Positions 1 to 5,636 of a stretch of DNA of 9,096 bases are shown here, piece by piece; within the stretch, counting starts at the first letter, position 1, and each line of letters starts with the position of its first letter. The notes beneath the pieces were generated by a model. That model had not been told where the DNA came from, searched no databases, and saw nothing but the letters and a program-made list of their open reading frames with translations. This stretch comes from CALNYS01 sp964639935 (GTDB taxonomy: Bacteria > Planctomycetota > Phycisphaerae > Phycisphaerales > UBA1924). Both the position numbers and the translations under genes were made by a program. The stretch covers positions 1 to 9,096 of the forward strand of contig CAZXGT010000094.1 in the NCBI GenBank assembly GCA_964639935.1, written 5' to 3'.

Positions 1-7
1 TGCCAAA

Positions 8-841
8 ATGCATGCAAAGTGCCGCTATATCGACATCGCTCTGATTCTGGCGGAGGACTGGCTCCTTTCTAGGATCTGTAGCATCGATCCGCGGACGGTG
101 AGTGAGCTGGCATCGCTGCCAATGGAGTCTGAAAGCCCGCTGGGGAAGGTTTGCGAGACCTTCTCGCAGATCGCAGGGGGAAACGTGCGGGAGTGGTGGA
201 ACTGGCTGCTCCTTGAGGCGGTCACGACTGGCGATGGCCAAGCCGCGCTCCGCGTTACTCTCGCCTTGCGGTTGCAAGAAATGGCCGTCTGTGAACCGAC
301 GCAGAGCGCGCAAGACATCCTTGAGCAGCTCATCAGCGAAAACCCCGCGGATCAAGGCTCTGCCAAGGGTCGAGCAAAAAGGGCGACGGCGCGTATCGAC
401 GAGCGGCGATTTCGCGTTCTTCGGCGTTACGACACGGACGGAGAGTTTTCGAGCTTCACCGATCAGGCTTGGCAACTACCGTTGAGCGACGAGAGCCGGG
501 CGCGGCTCGACAAGTACGTCTTCGAGGACCAGCTTGAGCAGCACGATGCCTGTTGCGTAAGCGACGTCGACTCGCAATCCCAAGCCGTCGTGAACTCGGC
601 CCCAGCTCTCCGCGATCGTGAGCGCGAGGTGCTCAAGGCCTTCGTCATCTCTCCACGTGGCGTCGCGCTGACCGTGGAGACGCTCTGCGCCGACAAAGGT
701 ATTCGATGCTCGCGAAGCACGATCAAGCGCAGCCTCAAAGAATTATGTGAGCAAAAGCTCGTCGAGCACCGTGGCCGTGGGAGGGGCTACGGCCTCACGA
801 CTCTGGGAATTGAGCGGGCCAAGAAATTGGACCTGAGCTGA
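8..841 (+). CDS. Winged-helix DNA-binding protein of unknown role, possibly 5'-partial
   Basis: The protein is 277 residues if it starts at the ATG at 8. The two codons before it (gcc, aaa) are open, so the true start could lie left of the window; too little sequence is visible to judge a ribosome binding site. I do not recognise the family of the N-terminal 200 residues, which look helical, with a tryptophan-rich stretch (REWWNWLLLEA) near residues 61-71. The last 75 residues, from about residue 200, read as a winged helix: RDREREVLKAFV, a recognition-helix-like CSRSTIKRSLKELCEQ, then a basic wing RGRGRGYGLTTLG. This suggests a sequence-specific DNA binder, perhaps a regulator or replication-initiation accessory of the element. 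It ends 225 bases before the excisionase-like gene, so it is probably a separate transcription unit. The coding call is firm, the function is not. Confidence 0.7.
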   Translation: MHAKCRYIDIALILAEDWLLSRICSIDPRTVSELASLPMESESPLGKVCETFSQIAGGNVREWWNWLLLEAVTTGDGQAALRVTLALRLQEMAVCEPTQSAQDILEQLISENPADQGSAKGRAKRATARIDERRFRVLRRYDTDGEFSSFTDQAWQLPLSDESRARLDKYVFEDQLEQHDACCVSDVDSQSQAVVNSAPALRDREREVLKAFVISPRGVALTVETLCADKGIRCSRSTIKRSLKELCEQKLVEHRGRGRGYGLTTLGIERAKKLDLS

Positions 842-1066
842 TCCCAAGCTGAACTTTAGCTCGATTCCCTCGCTCCATGCTCTCGGGCATGAAACACCTC
901 AACACAGTTCATCGACATTCGCCGCAGTTGCCTGCGGCCCGAGGCCCGATCTTGCGGGCGGGTGGGTTCCGCAGCCAGATCGACGGCAGGCATGCACCTC
1001 CCCGCGTGCGGACGCGACGAGAGGTCCGCACCGCCTCACGCCCGAAGGGCATGGGGGAGGTGTCGC
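842..1066 (+). other. 225-base leader between the winged-helix gene and the element operon
   Basis: No convincing gene lies here. Open frames starting at 877 (65 residues, stop at 1072-1074) and 992 lack Shine-Dalgarno sequences. The distal half (995-1062) can form a nested RNA structure, described separately. A smaller stem, GCCCG 944-948 with CGGGC 955-959, has no T-tract after it and is not a convincing terminator. I found no clear -35/-10 pair, although the operon promoter should lie in this stretch. Confidence 0.5.
995..1062 (+). promoter_or_regulatory. Structured leader that can pair with the excisionase Shine-Dalgarno
   Basis: CACCTCCCC at 995-1003 is the exact reverse complement of GGGGAGGTG at 1054-1062, which contains the GGAGG ribosome binding site of the GTG start at 1067. 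Inside this 9-bp stem lies a perfect 8-bp stem, GTGCGGAC 1006-1013 with GTCCGCAC 1024-1031, with a 10-base loop. A third stem, GCCC 1040-1043 with GGGC 1047-1050, closes over GAA and extends past one mismatch to 1037/1053, directly against the outer stem. The pairing is seen in the sequence. A role in masking translation start is inferred. The 8-bp repeat could instead be a DNA operator. GC-rich DNA folds easily, so confidence is moderate. Confidence 0.4.
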
Positions 1067-1336
1067 GTGGCTGACCACCCGTTCGCGGATCCGAGACCCC
1101 GTCGTCCTCTGCCCGAGCCGGTCCTGCTGGATCCGATCCAGGCCGCCGCCATGATCAATATCGGGGAGCGCAAGCTCTGGGAGCTCACAAAGAGCGGCGA
1201 CATCCCTTCCCGCAAGATCGGGCGACTCGTTCGCTACAGCGTGGCGGAACTCGAGGATTGGATCGCACGAGGCTGCCCGTGCGGCAACGCCTCCGACCCG
1301 GATGGTGGGAAGGGGGCGCGTCGTGGATCCTCTTGA
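1067..1336 (+). CDS. AlpA/excisionase-like helix-turn-helix protein
   Basis: An 89-residue protein of the MerR-like excisionase/AlpA helix-turn-helix type (HTH_17-like). Residues 22-66 show the family pattern: DPIQAAAMINIGERKLWEL (first helices), then GDIPSRKIGRLVRYSVAELEDWI, the usual wing with a basic IGR.VRY strand and a closing helix. Proteins of this family bind DNA near attachment sites to direct excision, or activate the integrase operon as AlpA does. The start is the GTG at 1067, with GGAGG at 1056-1060 six bases upstream; earlier in-frame ATGs such as 992 have no ribosome binding site and add a non-conserved extension. The first 21 residues are proline- and arginine-rich. The 3' end overlaps the primase-like gene by 14 bases, so the two should be co-translated. 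A structured leader may control it. Confidence 0.8.
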   Translation: MADHPFADPRPRRPLPEPVLLDPIQAAAMINIGERKLWELTKSGDIPSRKIGRLVRYSVAELEDWIARGCPCGNASDPDGGKGARRGSS

Positions 1337-3809
1337 ACTCGTCCTGGATCGGCTTCGAACCGCGGGAAAGCACGTGAAACGCTCGGGCCATGGCTACAGC
1401 TGCCAATGCCCTGGTCACAACGATCGCCATTCGAGCCTCAGCGTTACAGGCGGTCAAGGCGGCGCTGCGCTCCTGTATTGTCACGCGGGCTGTTCGATAG
1501 AAGAGGTTCTTGAAGGGCTCGGACTTGAGAAGTCGGATCTCTTCCCCAAGACCTCCGACGGGCCATTCCGAGCCTCGCAGGATCCCGCAGGTTCTCGCTC
1601 GAGCCCTCGCGAGCGAGGCTCTCGGGAGCGGCCCAAATCCAAGGCTCGAACGTTCGTCACAGTGAACGACGCCGAAGCGTGGCTGGCGAAGAAAAACCAG
1701 AGGCATGCGGATCATCGCTACGACTATCTCTCCGCAGACGGCGAGCTCGTTCAGAGAATCCTTCGTTGGGATATCGACGGCAAAAAAAACATCCTGCCGG
1801 TCTCACGCAGCGATGAAGGCTGGGCGATCCGGGGGCTCAAGACGCCTTGCCCGCTTTACCGTCTGCCCGAGTTTCGGGCTGAAGAACCGATCTATGTGTT
1901 CGAGGGCGAGAAGGCTGCCGACGCAGCTGCCGCAATCGGCCTCAACGCGACAACGAGCTGCGGTGGGGCGAAACGAGCGAGAAAGAGCGACTGGAGCATT
2001 TGCCGCGGCCGTGATGTCATCGTCGTGCCGGATCATGACGAACCTGGAGACGACTACGCAGACGACGTGTGCGAGCTCGCTCAAGCCGCCGGCGCGTCAT
2101 CGACGAGGATCATTCGGCTCGCAGAACGCTTCGGAGACCTTCGCGAGCACGATGACATCGTCGACGCGCTCGAGGTACACGAGGATGCTGAAGTTCGCGC
2201 AGCGATCGATGATCTCGCTCGTGCTGCTGCTGAGGTCGAGATTGTCGCAGACACCGATGAGCCTGAAGCGGGTGCTGCGAGAGCGTACGAAAAGTTTGAG
2301 CCTTTCCCAACGCAGCTTCTCCCGGATCCATTCCGCTCGTTTGTGTCCGCCGGCGCCGCGGCCATCGGTTGCGATGAGAGCATGATCGCGCTGCCGCTCC
2401 TGAGCTCGGCAGCCGGGGCTGTCGGCAACTCCAGGCAACTCCATCTCAAGCACTCCTGGAGTGAGCCACCGATCGTCTGGACAATAATTGTCGCCGAGTC
2501 CGGCGCGCAGAAGAGCCCAGCGTTTGACCTTGTGCTTTCGCCAATCCGGAGATTCGAGCAGACGCTGGTGCAGGAGTTCAAGGAAGAGCACGAGCGCTAC
2601 CTTGTCGAGGCTCAGAAGCACGCAGTGAAGTACAAGGCGTGGCAAGCGGAAGCGAAAAAGGCGGCAAAGAACGGCGACGAAGATCTTCCGGAGCCCCCAG
2701 AACCGCCCGAACAGCCGATCCGCCGTCGTGTCATGTCGAGCGATCCGACGATCGAAGCGCTCACCAAGATGCTGCACGGAAATCCGCGAGGCCTTCTGGT
2801 GGCGCGTGACGAGTTGAGCGGCTGGTTCGGCGGATTCGATCGCTACACAGGCGCTGCCGGCAGCGACGTTGCCAAGTACCTCGAAATGTTCGGCGGGCGC
2901 CCGCTGCTGATAGATCGGAAGACCAGTGGCTCGGACTATATCGAGCGAGCGACGGTTTCAATCACGGGGGGCATCCAGCCTGGAGTGTTGCGTCGCGCGT
3001 TAGCTAGTAGCGAGCATCGAGAGAACGGTTTGCTCCCTCGCTTCCTGATTGCGAAGCCTCCGCGATACACGAAGCAATGGTCCGAGGATGATGTCGACCT
3101 GGATCTGAAGCGACGGGTCCAAGACGCCTTCGACCACCTCTTTGCGCTCGAAGGCGCTGATCCTCAGTCGCCCAGCGCTCCAGTCGCGCTTAAACTCGAT
3201 GACGAGGCGAAGAGTCTCTGGATCGAGACCTACAACACGCACAATCAAGGGCTCGATGCCCGCAGCGGGCACTACGCGGCGGCCTGGTCGAAGCTTGAGG
3301 CCTATGCAGCTCGACTCGCGCTGGTGATTCATCTGATGAAGGCAGCGGCGCGAGAGCCGGGAGTTTCCGGCGTCGGGCTCATTTCGCAGGAAACACTCTC
3401 AGCAGCCATTCGCCTCCGAGATTGGTTCGTTCGCGAGACCGAGCGGGTCTACCGGTGGCTCGACGCGACCGAGCATGAGGCGCGCCTCACCGAGTTTGTT
3501 GAGTGGATCAATGCACGCGGCGGTGCGATCTCGGTCCGGGACCTGCAACAGACGCGTCGCAAGGAGTTCCCAAGGGCCAAAGACGCGGAGGCCGCGCTCA
3601 ATGAACTCGTTGACGGCGGTTTCGGGGAATGGGAGCGTCCAGCGCCGGGTCCGCAGGGTGGGCGACCGTCCAAGATCTTCCGGGTCCTGAGCGACGAGGC
3701 ATCGCAGGAGCACAAAACGAGCCACGACGAGACGTTGGGCAAGGGTTTCGTGAACGGCCACGGGGAAGAAGCGCGATCCAGCGACGAATCGACGGGAGAC
3801 GCGGCATGA
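1323..3809 (+). CDS. Zinc-finger/TOPRIM/DUF3987 primase-helicase-like replication protein
   Basis: An 828-residue multidomain protein, probably the element's replication protein. Residues 24-58 form a primase-type zinc finger: C27, C29, H32, then YCHAGC with C53 and C57. A TOPRIM domain follows, with E194 in EGEKAADA and the acidic pair D237/D239 in PDHDEPGDD. From about residue 320 to 690 comes a DUF3987 ATPase/helicase-like region with a loose P-loop (ESGAQKSP, K397) and a Walker-B-like LLVARDELSGWF (D496, E497). Between these two sits a charged coiled-coil and proline-rich insert at residues 411-470. A C-terminal winged helix spans about 720-785 and ends in GGRPSKIFRVL. I prefer the GTG at 1323 because AGGGGG lies six bases upstream; an ATG at 1302 is in frame but lacks such a site. 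The gene overlaps its neighbours at both ends. An in-frame A AAA AAC site at 1784-1790 is noted as a finding. Confidence 0.85.
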   Translation: MDPLELVLDRLRTAGKHVKRSGHGYSCQCPGHNDRHSSLSVTGGQGGAALLYCHAGCSIEEVLEGLGLEKSDLFPKTSDGPFRASQDPAGSRSSPRERGSRERPKSKARTFVTVNDAEAWLAKKNQRHADHRYDYLSADGELVQRILRWDIDGKKNILPVSRSDEGWAIRGLKTPCPLYRLPEFRAEEPIYVFEGEKAADAAAAIGLNATTSCGGAKRARKSDWSICRGRDVIVVPDHDEPGDDYADDVCELAQAAGASSTRIIRLAERFGDLREHDDIVDALEVHEDAEVRAAIDDLARAAAEVEIVADTDEPEAGAARAYEKFEPFPTQLLPDPFRSFVSAGAAAIGCDESMIALPLLSSAAGAVGNSRQLHLKHSWSEPPIVWTIIVAESGAQKSPAFDLVLSPIRRFEQTLVQEFKEEHERYLVEAQKHAVKYKAWQAEAKKAAKNGDEDLPEPPEPPEQPIRRRVMSSDPTIEALTKMLHGNPRGLLVARDELSGWFGGFDRYTGAAGSDVAKYLEMFGGRPLLIDRKTSGSDYIERATVSITGGIQPGVLRRALASSEHRENGLLPRFLIAKPPRYTKQWSEDDVDLDLKRRVQDAFDHLFALEGADPQSPSAPVALKLDDEAKSLWIETYNTHNQGLDARSGHYAAAWSKLEAYAARLALVIHLMKAAAREPGVSGVGLISQETLSAAIRLRDWFVRETERVYRWLDATEHEARLTEFVEWINARGGAISVRDLQQTRRKEFPRAKDAEAALNELVDGGFGEWERPAPGPQGGRPSKIFRVLSDEASQEHKTSHDETLGKGFVNGHGEEARSSDESTGDAA

Positions 3810-4216
3810 ACGAATCCGGCTACGCAACGCGTCAACTCGCCGAGGCGCTCGTCACGCTCGGGCGAACCGGTGCAACGCTGCGACCCCTCAGCGAGACGGC
3901 GGTCGAAATCCGAAGCCCTCGGGCGGTTCAGCCGGAGGCACGCCAGGTCATCGAGACGCTCCAAGAGGAAGTCGCTGCGCTCCTCGCCAGCGAGAGCAAC
4001 ATGTTGGCGCTGCTGAGCGTCGAGGCAAGGGAGGTGTTCATTGAGCGGATCGGGATCGCGATGGATCAAGAACTCTCGGCGAAGCCCGGTTCACCGGCAT
4101 GGCTCACGGCCGCCGGGGAAGCTCTGCAGCACGACGCAGATGAAGCTGCTCTGTCGCACCCTCTTGCGCCGGCTCGCACCGGGTCGCATAATGACGACAC
4201 ACGAAAGGCAGGCTGA
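3806..4216 (+). CDS. Small element protein with a TubC_N-like domain
   Basis: A 136-residue protein whose ATG (3806) overlaps the stop of the primase-like gene (3807-3809) as ATGA, so translational coupling is likely; GGGAG lies nine bases upstream. Residues 11 to about 58 have the spacing of TubC N-terminal docking domains: a helix (LAEALVTLGRTG), a short strand pair (ATLRPLSETAVEIRSP) and a helix ending in EEVAALLAS. This fold is known from polyketide/peptide synthetase docking and also, as I recall, in small proteins beside TOPRIM primases of mobile elements; here it would presumably bind the primase-like protein. The remainder, with MLALLSVEAREVFIERIG and a polar tail, is unassigned. The homology is by eye only. 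An upstream in-frame extension to 3629 lies wholly inside the preceding gene and is not used. Confidence 0.7.
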   Translation: MNESGYATRQLAEALVTLGRTGATLRPLSETAVEIRSPRAVQPEARQVIETLQEEVAALLASESNMLALLSVEAREVFIERIGIAMDQELSAKPGSPAWLTAAGEALQHDADEAALSHPLAPARTGSHNDDTRKAG

Positions 4217-4218
4217 TC

Positions 4219-5541
4219 ATGGCCAGCGTGATCCGAGATCCGAACGGGCGCAAGCGCATCCAGTGGCGCGACGGTGATGGCACACGGCGGACCCTGCGTC
4301 TGGGCAAGTGCGCCGTGAAGCAGGCGGAGACCGTGCGGCTCAAGATCGAGGCGATCCTCGCGTACCGAGCGACCGGATCGTCGATCGACCCGGACACCGC
4401 CCGGTGGGTTTCAAGCCTTCCTGATGAGATTCACGGGCGGATGGCGTCCGCCGGCCTGCTGGCGCCGCGCGAGCGGCCGGCGGCGCGGACGCTCCGTGCG
4501 CTCCTCGCGGCCTACTTCGACGCCGCCGAGGTGAAGCAGAGCTCCCGCGTCAAGATGGAGCAGGCGCGGAAGCTGTTGCTCCAGCACTTCGAGCCTGAGT
4601 GTGATCCGGCCCGAATCTCCGTCCCAGACGCCCAGGGGTGGCGGGCGGCGCTGCAGAGAGCAGGCTACGCGGAGGCGACCATCGCTCGTTTCGTCCGGTA
4701 CGGACGGCAGTTCTTCCACTGGGGCGTCCGCCAAAGGCTCGTGGAGAACAACCCCTTCACCGAGGTTCGGGCCGGGTCTCAGCAGAACGCCGAACGCCTG
4801 CGGTTCATCGACCGGGAGACCATCCGTCGGGTCAGCGAGGCGGCGCCGAACGCGGAGTGGCGGCTCCTGATCGCGCTCTCCCGCTTCGGCGGCCTGCGCG
4901 TTCCCAGCGAGGCCCTCGCGCTGCGGTGGGGCGACGTGGACTGGGCGAACCGGCGCCTGACGATCCGCTCGCCGAAGACGGCGCGGCATGAGGGCAAGGC
5001 GTCGCGGGTCATCCCGATCTTCCCGGAGCTCGAGGCGCCGCTGCAGGAGGTCTTCGAGCTCGCGGCCGAGGGAGCGGAGCACGTGATCGCGTCCTACCGC
5101 GCCGGCAGCAACCTGAACCCCCAGCTTCGCCGGATCATCGAACGGGCCGGGCTCACGCCGTGGCCGCGGACGTGGCACAACCTCCGCGCCAGTCGCCAGA
5201 CCGAGCTCGCGAGCGAGTACCCGCTGCACACGGTGTGCGCCTGGATCGGCAACTCGAAGCTGATCGCCTCGGGTCACTACCTGCAGGTGACGGACCCCGA
5301 CTGGCAGCGGGCGGTCGGCGGCGATCCGGAAGGCGGCGCGAAATGCGGCGCGAAAAGCGGCGCACGGGCGGCGCAAAACGCGGCGCAGCGCCCGTCCGCG
5401 CCGGATCGCACGGATCCGCGCGAGGGCTCAGAAGGCGCTGGCAGTGATGGGTTTATGCGATCCGGCGCGGAGATGTGCAACTCGGCGCGATCGGCTTCAA
5501 TGGGCGTAACTGGACTTGAACCAGTGACCTCTGCGGTGTGA
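4219..5541 (+). CDS. Tyrosine recombinase (integrase) of the element
   Basis: A 440-residue tyrosine recombinase that would insert and excise the element at the tRNA-Val 3' end. Residues 90-185 form the SAM-like core-binding domain (AAYFDAAEVKQSSRVKMEQ through FFHWGVRQRLVENNP). The catalytic set is R227 (GGLRVPSEAL), K253 (SPKTARH), H320 and R323 (TWHNLR), N345 in the position usually held by His, and Y354 (SGHYLQVT). The start ATG follows the previous stop by two bases, so it is the last gene of the operon. After residue 365 comes a low-complexity tail (GGAKCGAKSGARAAQNAAQ) encoded by 12-base GC repeats, then an unstructured stretch ending in GVTGLEPVTSAV, which is the antisense translation of the tRNA. 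Its GC content (44 of 60 bases in row 4921-4980) matches the host rather than the primase-like gene. Confidence 0.93.
   Translation: MASVIRDPNGRKRIQWRDGDGTRRTLRLGKCAVKQAETVRLKIEAILAYRATGSSIDPDTARWVSSLPDEIHGRMASAGLLAPRERPAARTLRALLAAYFDAAEVKQSSRVKMEQARKLLLQHFEPECDPARISVPDAQGWRAALQRAGYAEATIARFVRYGRQFFHWGVRQRLVENNPFTEVRAGSQQNAERLRFIDRETIRRVSEAAPNAEWRLLIALSRFGGLRVPSEALALRWGDVDWANRRLTIRSPKTARHEGKASRVIPIFPELEAPLQEVFELAAEGAEHVIASYRAGSNLNPQLRRIIERAGLTPWPRTWHNLRASRQTELASEYPLHTVCAWIGNSKLIASGHYLQVTDPDWQRAVGGDPEGGAKCGAKSGARAAQNAAQRPSAPDRTDPREGSEGAGSDGFMRSGAEMCNSARSASMGVTGLEPVTSAV
5333..5386 (+). repeat. Five GCGGCGC iteron-like repeats in the integrase 3' end
   Basis: GCGGCGC occurs at 5333, 5345, 5357, 5368 and 5380, that is at steps of 12, 12, 11 and 12 bases. 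The linkers are mostly A-rich (gaaat, gaaaa, acgg, aaaac), giving a consensus near GCGGCGCRAAAN. The array lies about 115 bases from the tRNA end of the element, inside the non-catalytic tail of the integrase. The near-helical spacing and position fit arm-type recombinase, excisionase or replication-protein sites. Repetitive coding of a four-residue peptide motif is the plain alternative. Confidence 0.6.
5397..5422. repeat. Imperfect inverted repeat, 10 bp with a one-base bulge
   Basis: CGCGC at 5397-5401 and GGATC at 5403-5407, separated by a bulged C at 5402, pair with GATCCGCGCG at 5413-5422 around a five-base loop. It follows the GCGGCGC array by ten bases and lies about 80 bases from the tRNA. 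There is no T-tract on either strand, so a protein-binding site or a structural hairpin is more likely than a terminator. It is translated as part of the integrase tail. Confidence 0.5.
5501..5541. other. Probable attachment site within the tRNA-Val 3' half
   Basis: The integrase gene runs into the tRNA-Val 3' end, and the tRNA is intact to the right, so this segment should contain the right attachment core. The identity block of such sites usually spans the tRNA 3' end to the T-loop or anticodon loop. The exact core cannot be set because the left copy is outside the window. Limits given here are the tRNA discriminator base and the integrase stop codon. Confidence 0.6.
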
Positions 5542-5574
5542 ACACAGCGCTCTAGCCAGCTGAGCTATACGCCC
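5501..5574 (-). tRNA. tRNA-Val, anticodon CAC
   Basis: On the minus strand the sequence folds as a complete 74-base tRNA. The acceptor stem is GGGCGTA with TACGCCC. The D arm is GCTC/GAGC, the anticodon stem is CTGTG/CGCAG with loop TTCACAC, and the T arm is ACTGG/CCAGT with loop TTCAAGT. Bases 34-36 are CAC (plus-strand 5538-5540), reading the valine codon GUG. The discriminator is A, as usual for tRNA-Val, and the 3' CCA is not encoded. The gene reads leftwards, toward the element, which uses its 3' end as integration target. A promoter lies just upstream at 5586-5613. Confidence 0.95.
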
Positions 5575-5585
5575 GATGCAGGAGG

Positions 5586-5613
5586 AGTATAGCGAGCGTC
5601 GCACGGTTGTCGC
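5586..5613 (-). promoter_or_regulatory. Probable sigma-70-type promoter of tRNA-Val
   Basis: On the minus strand TATACT (5591-5586) matches the -10 consensus at five of six bases. GCGACA (5613-5608) is a partial -35 match, with a 16-base spacer. Transcription would begin about seven bases downstream, roughly five bases before the tRNA 5' end. The site overlaps the untranslated leader of the divergent cytochrome gene. Confidence 0.55.
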
Positions 5614-5636
5614 GGCGGTCGCGGGGGGAGGCGATC

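Larger units (their letters stand above)
1..5541. mobile_element. Right part of an integrative element inserted in tRNA-Val
   Basis: The block holds a winged-helix protein, an AlpA-like excisionase, a TOPRIM/DUF3987 primase-helicase-like protein, a small TubC_N-like protein and a tyrosine integrase that abuts and enters a tRNA-Val gene. That is the layout of a tRNA-targeting integrative element, with the integrase beside one attachment site. The tRNA remains complete on the right side, as expected when integration uses the tRNA 3' end. I saw no second copy of the tRNA 3' end inside the window, so the left boundary and any cargo lie further left. The replication genes are less GC-rich than the flank (33 to 34 of 60 bases in rows 2581-2640 and 3001-3060, against 43 of 60 in row 8161-8220). 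No capsid, portal, terminase, relaxase or conjugation gene is visible, so it resembles a phage satellite or small integrative element. This part of the call is inference. Confidence 0.85.

Noticed and set aside
944..959. GCCCG/CGGGC stem as terminator of the winged-helix gene
   Set aside because: Only 5 bp and no T-tract on the plus strand after it.
962..1066. N-terminal extension of the AlpA-like protein from 962 or ATG 992
   Set aside because: No ribosome binding site before these starts, arginine-rich unconserved sequence, and GTG 1067 has GGAGG at ideal spacing.
3629..3805. N-terminal extension of the TubC_N-like protein
   Set aside because: The extension lies entirely within the primase-like gene in another frame; ATG 3806 has the ATGA overlap and a ribosome binding site.
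1..5300. Left attachment repeat, CRISPR array or transposon ends
   Set aside because: I scanned for a second copy of the tRNA 3' end, regularly spaced long repeats and terminal inverted repeats and saw none; a computed repeat search would be decisive.
4411..5376. 321-residue minus-strand open frame inside the integrase
   Set aside because: It is antisense to a tyrosine recombinase with all catalytic motifs and has arginine/proline-rich composition without domain signals.
5502..5541. Integrase C-terminus GVTGLEPVTSAV as a functional protein motif
   Set aside because: It is simply the antisense translation of the tRNA-Val 3' half and appears wherever reading frames run into such tRNAs.
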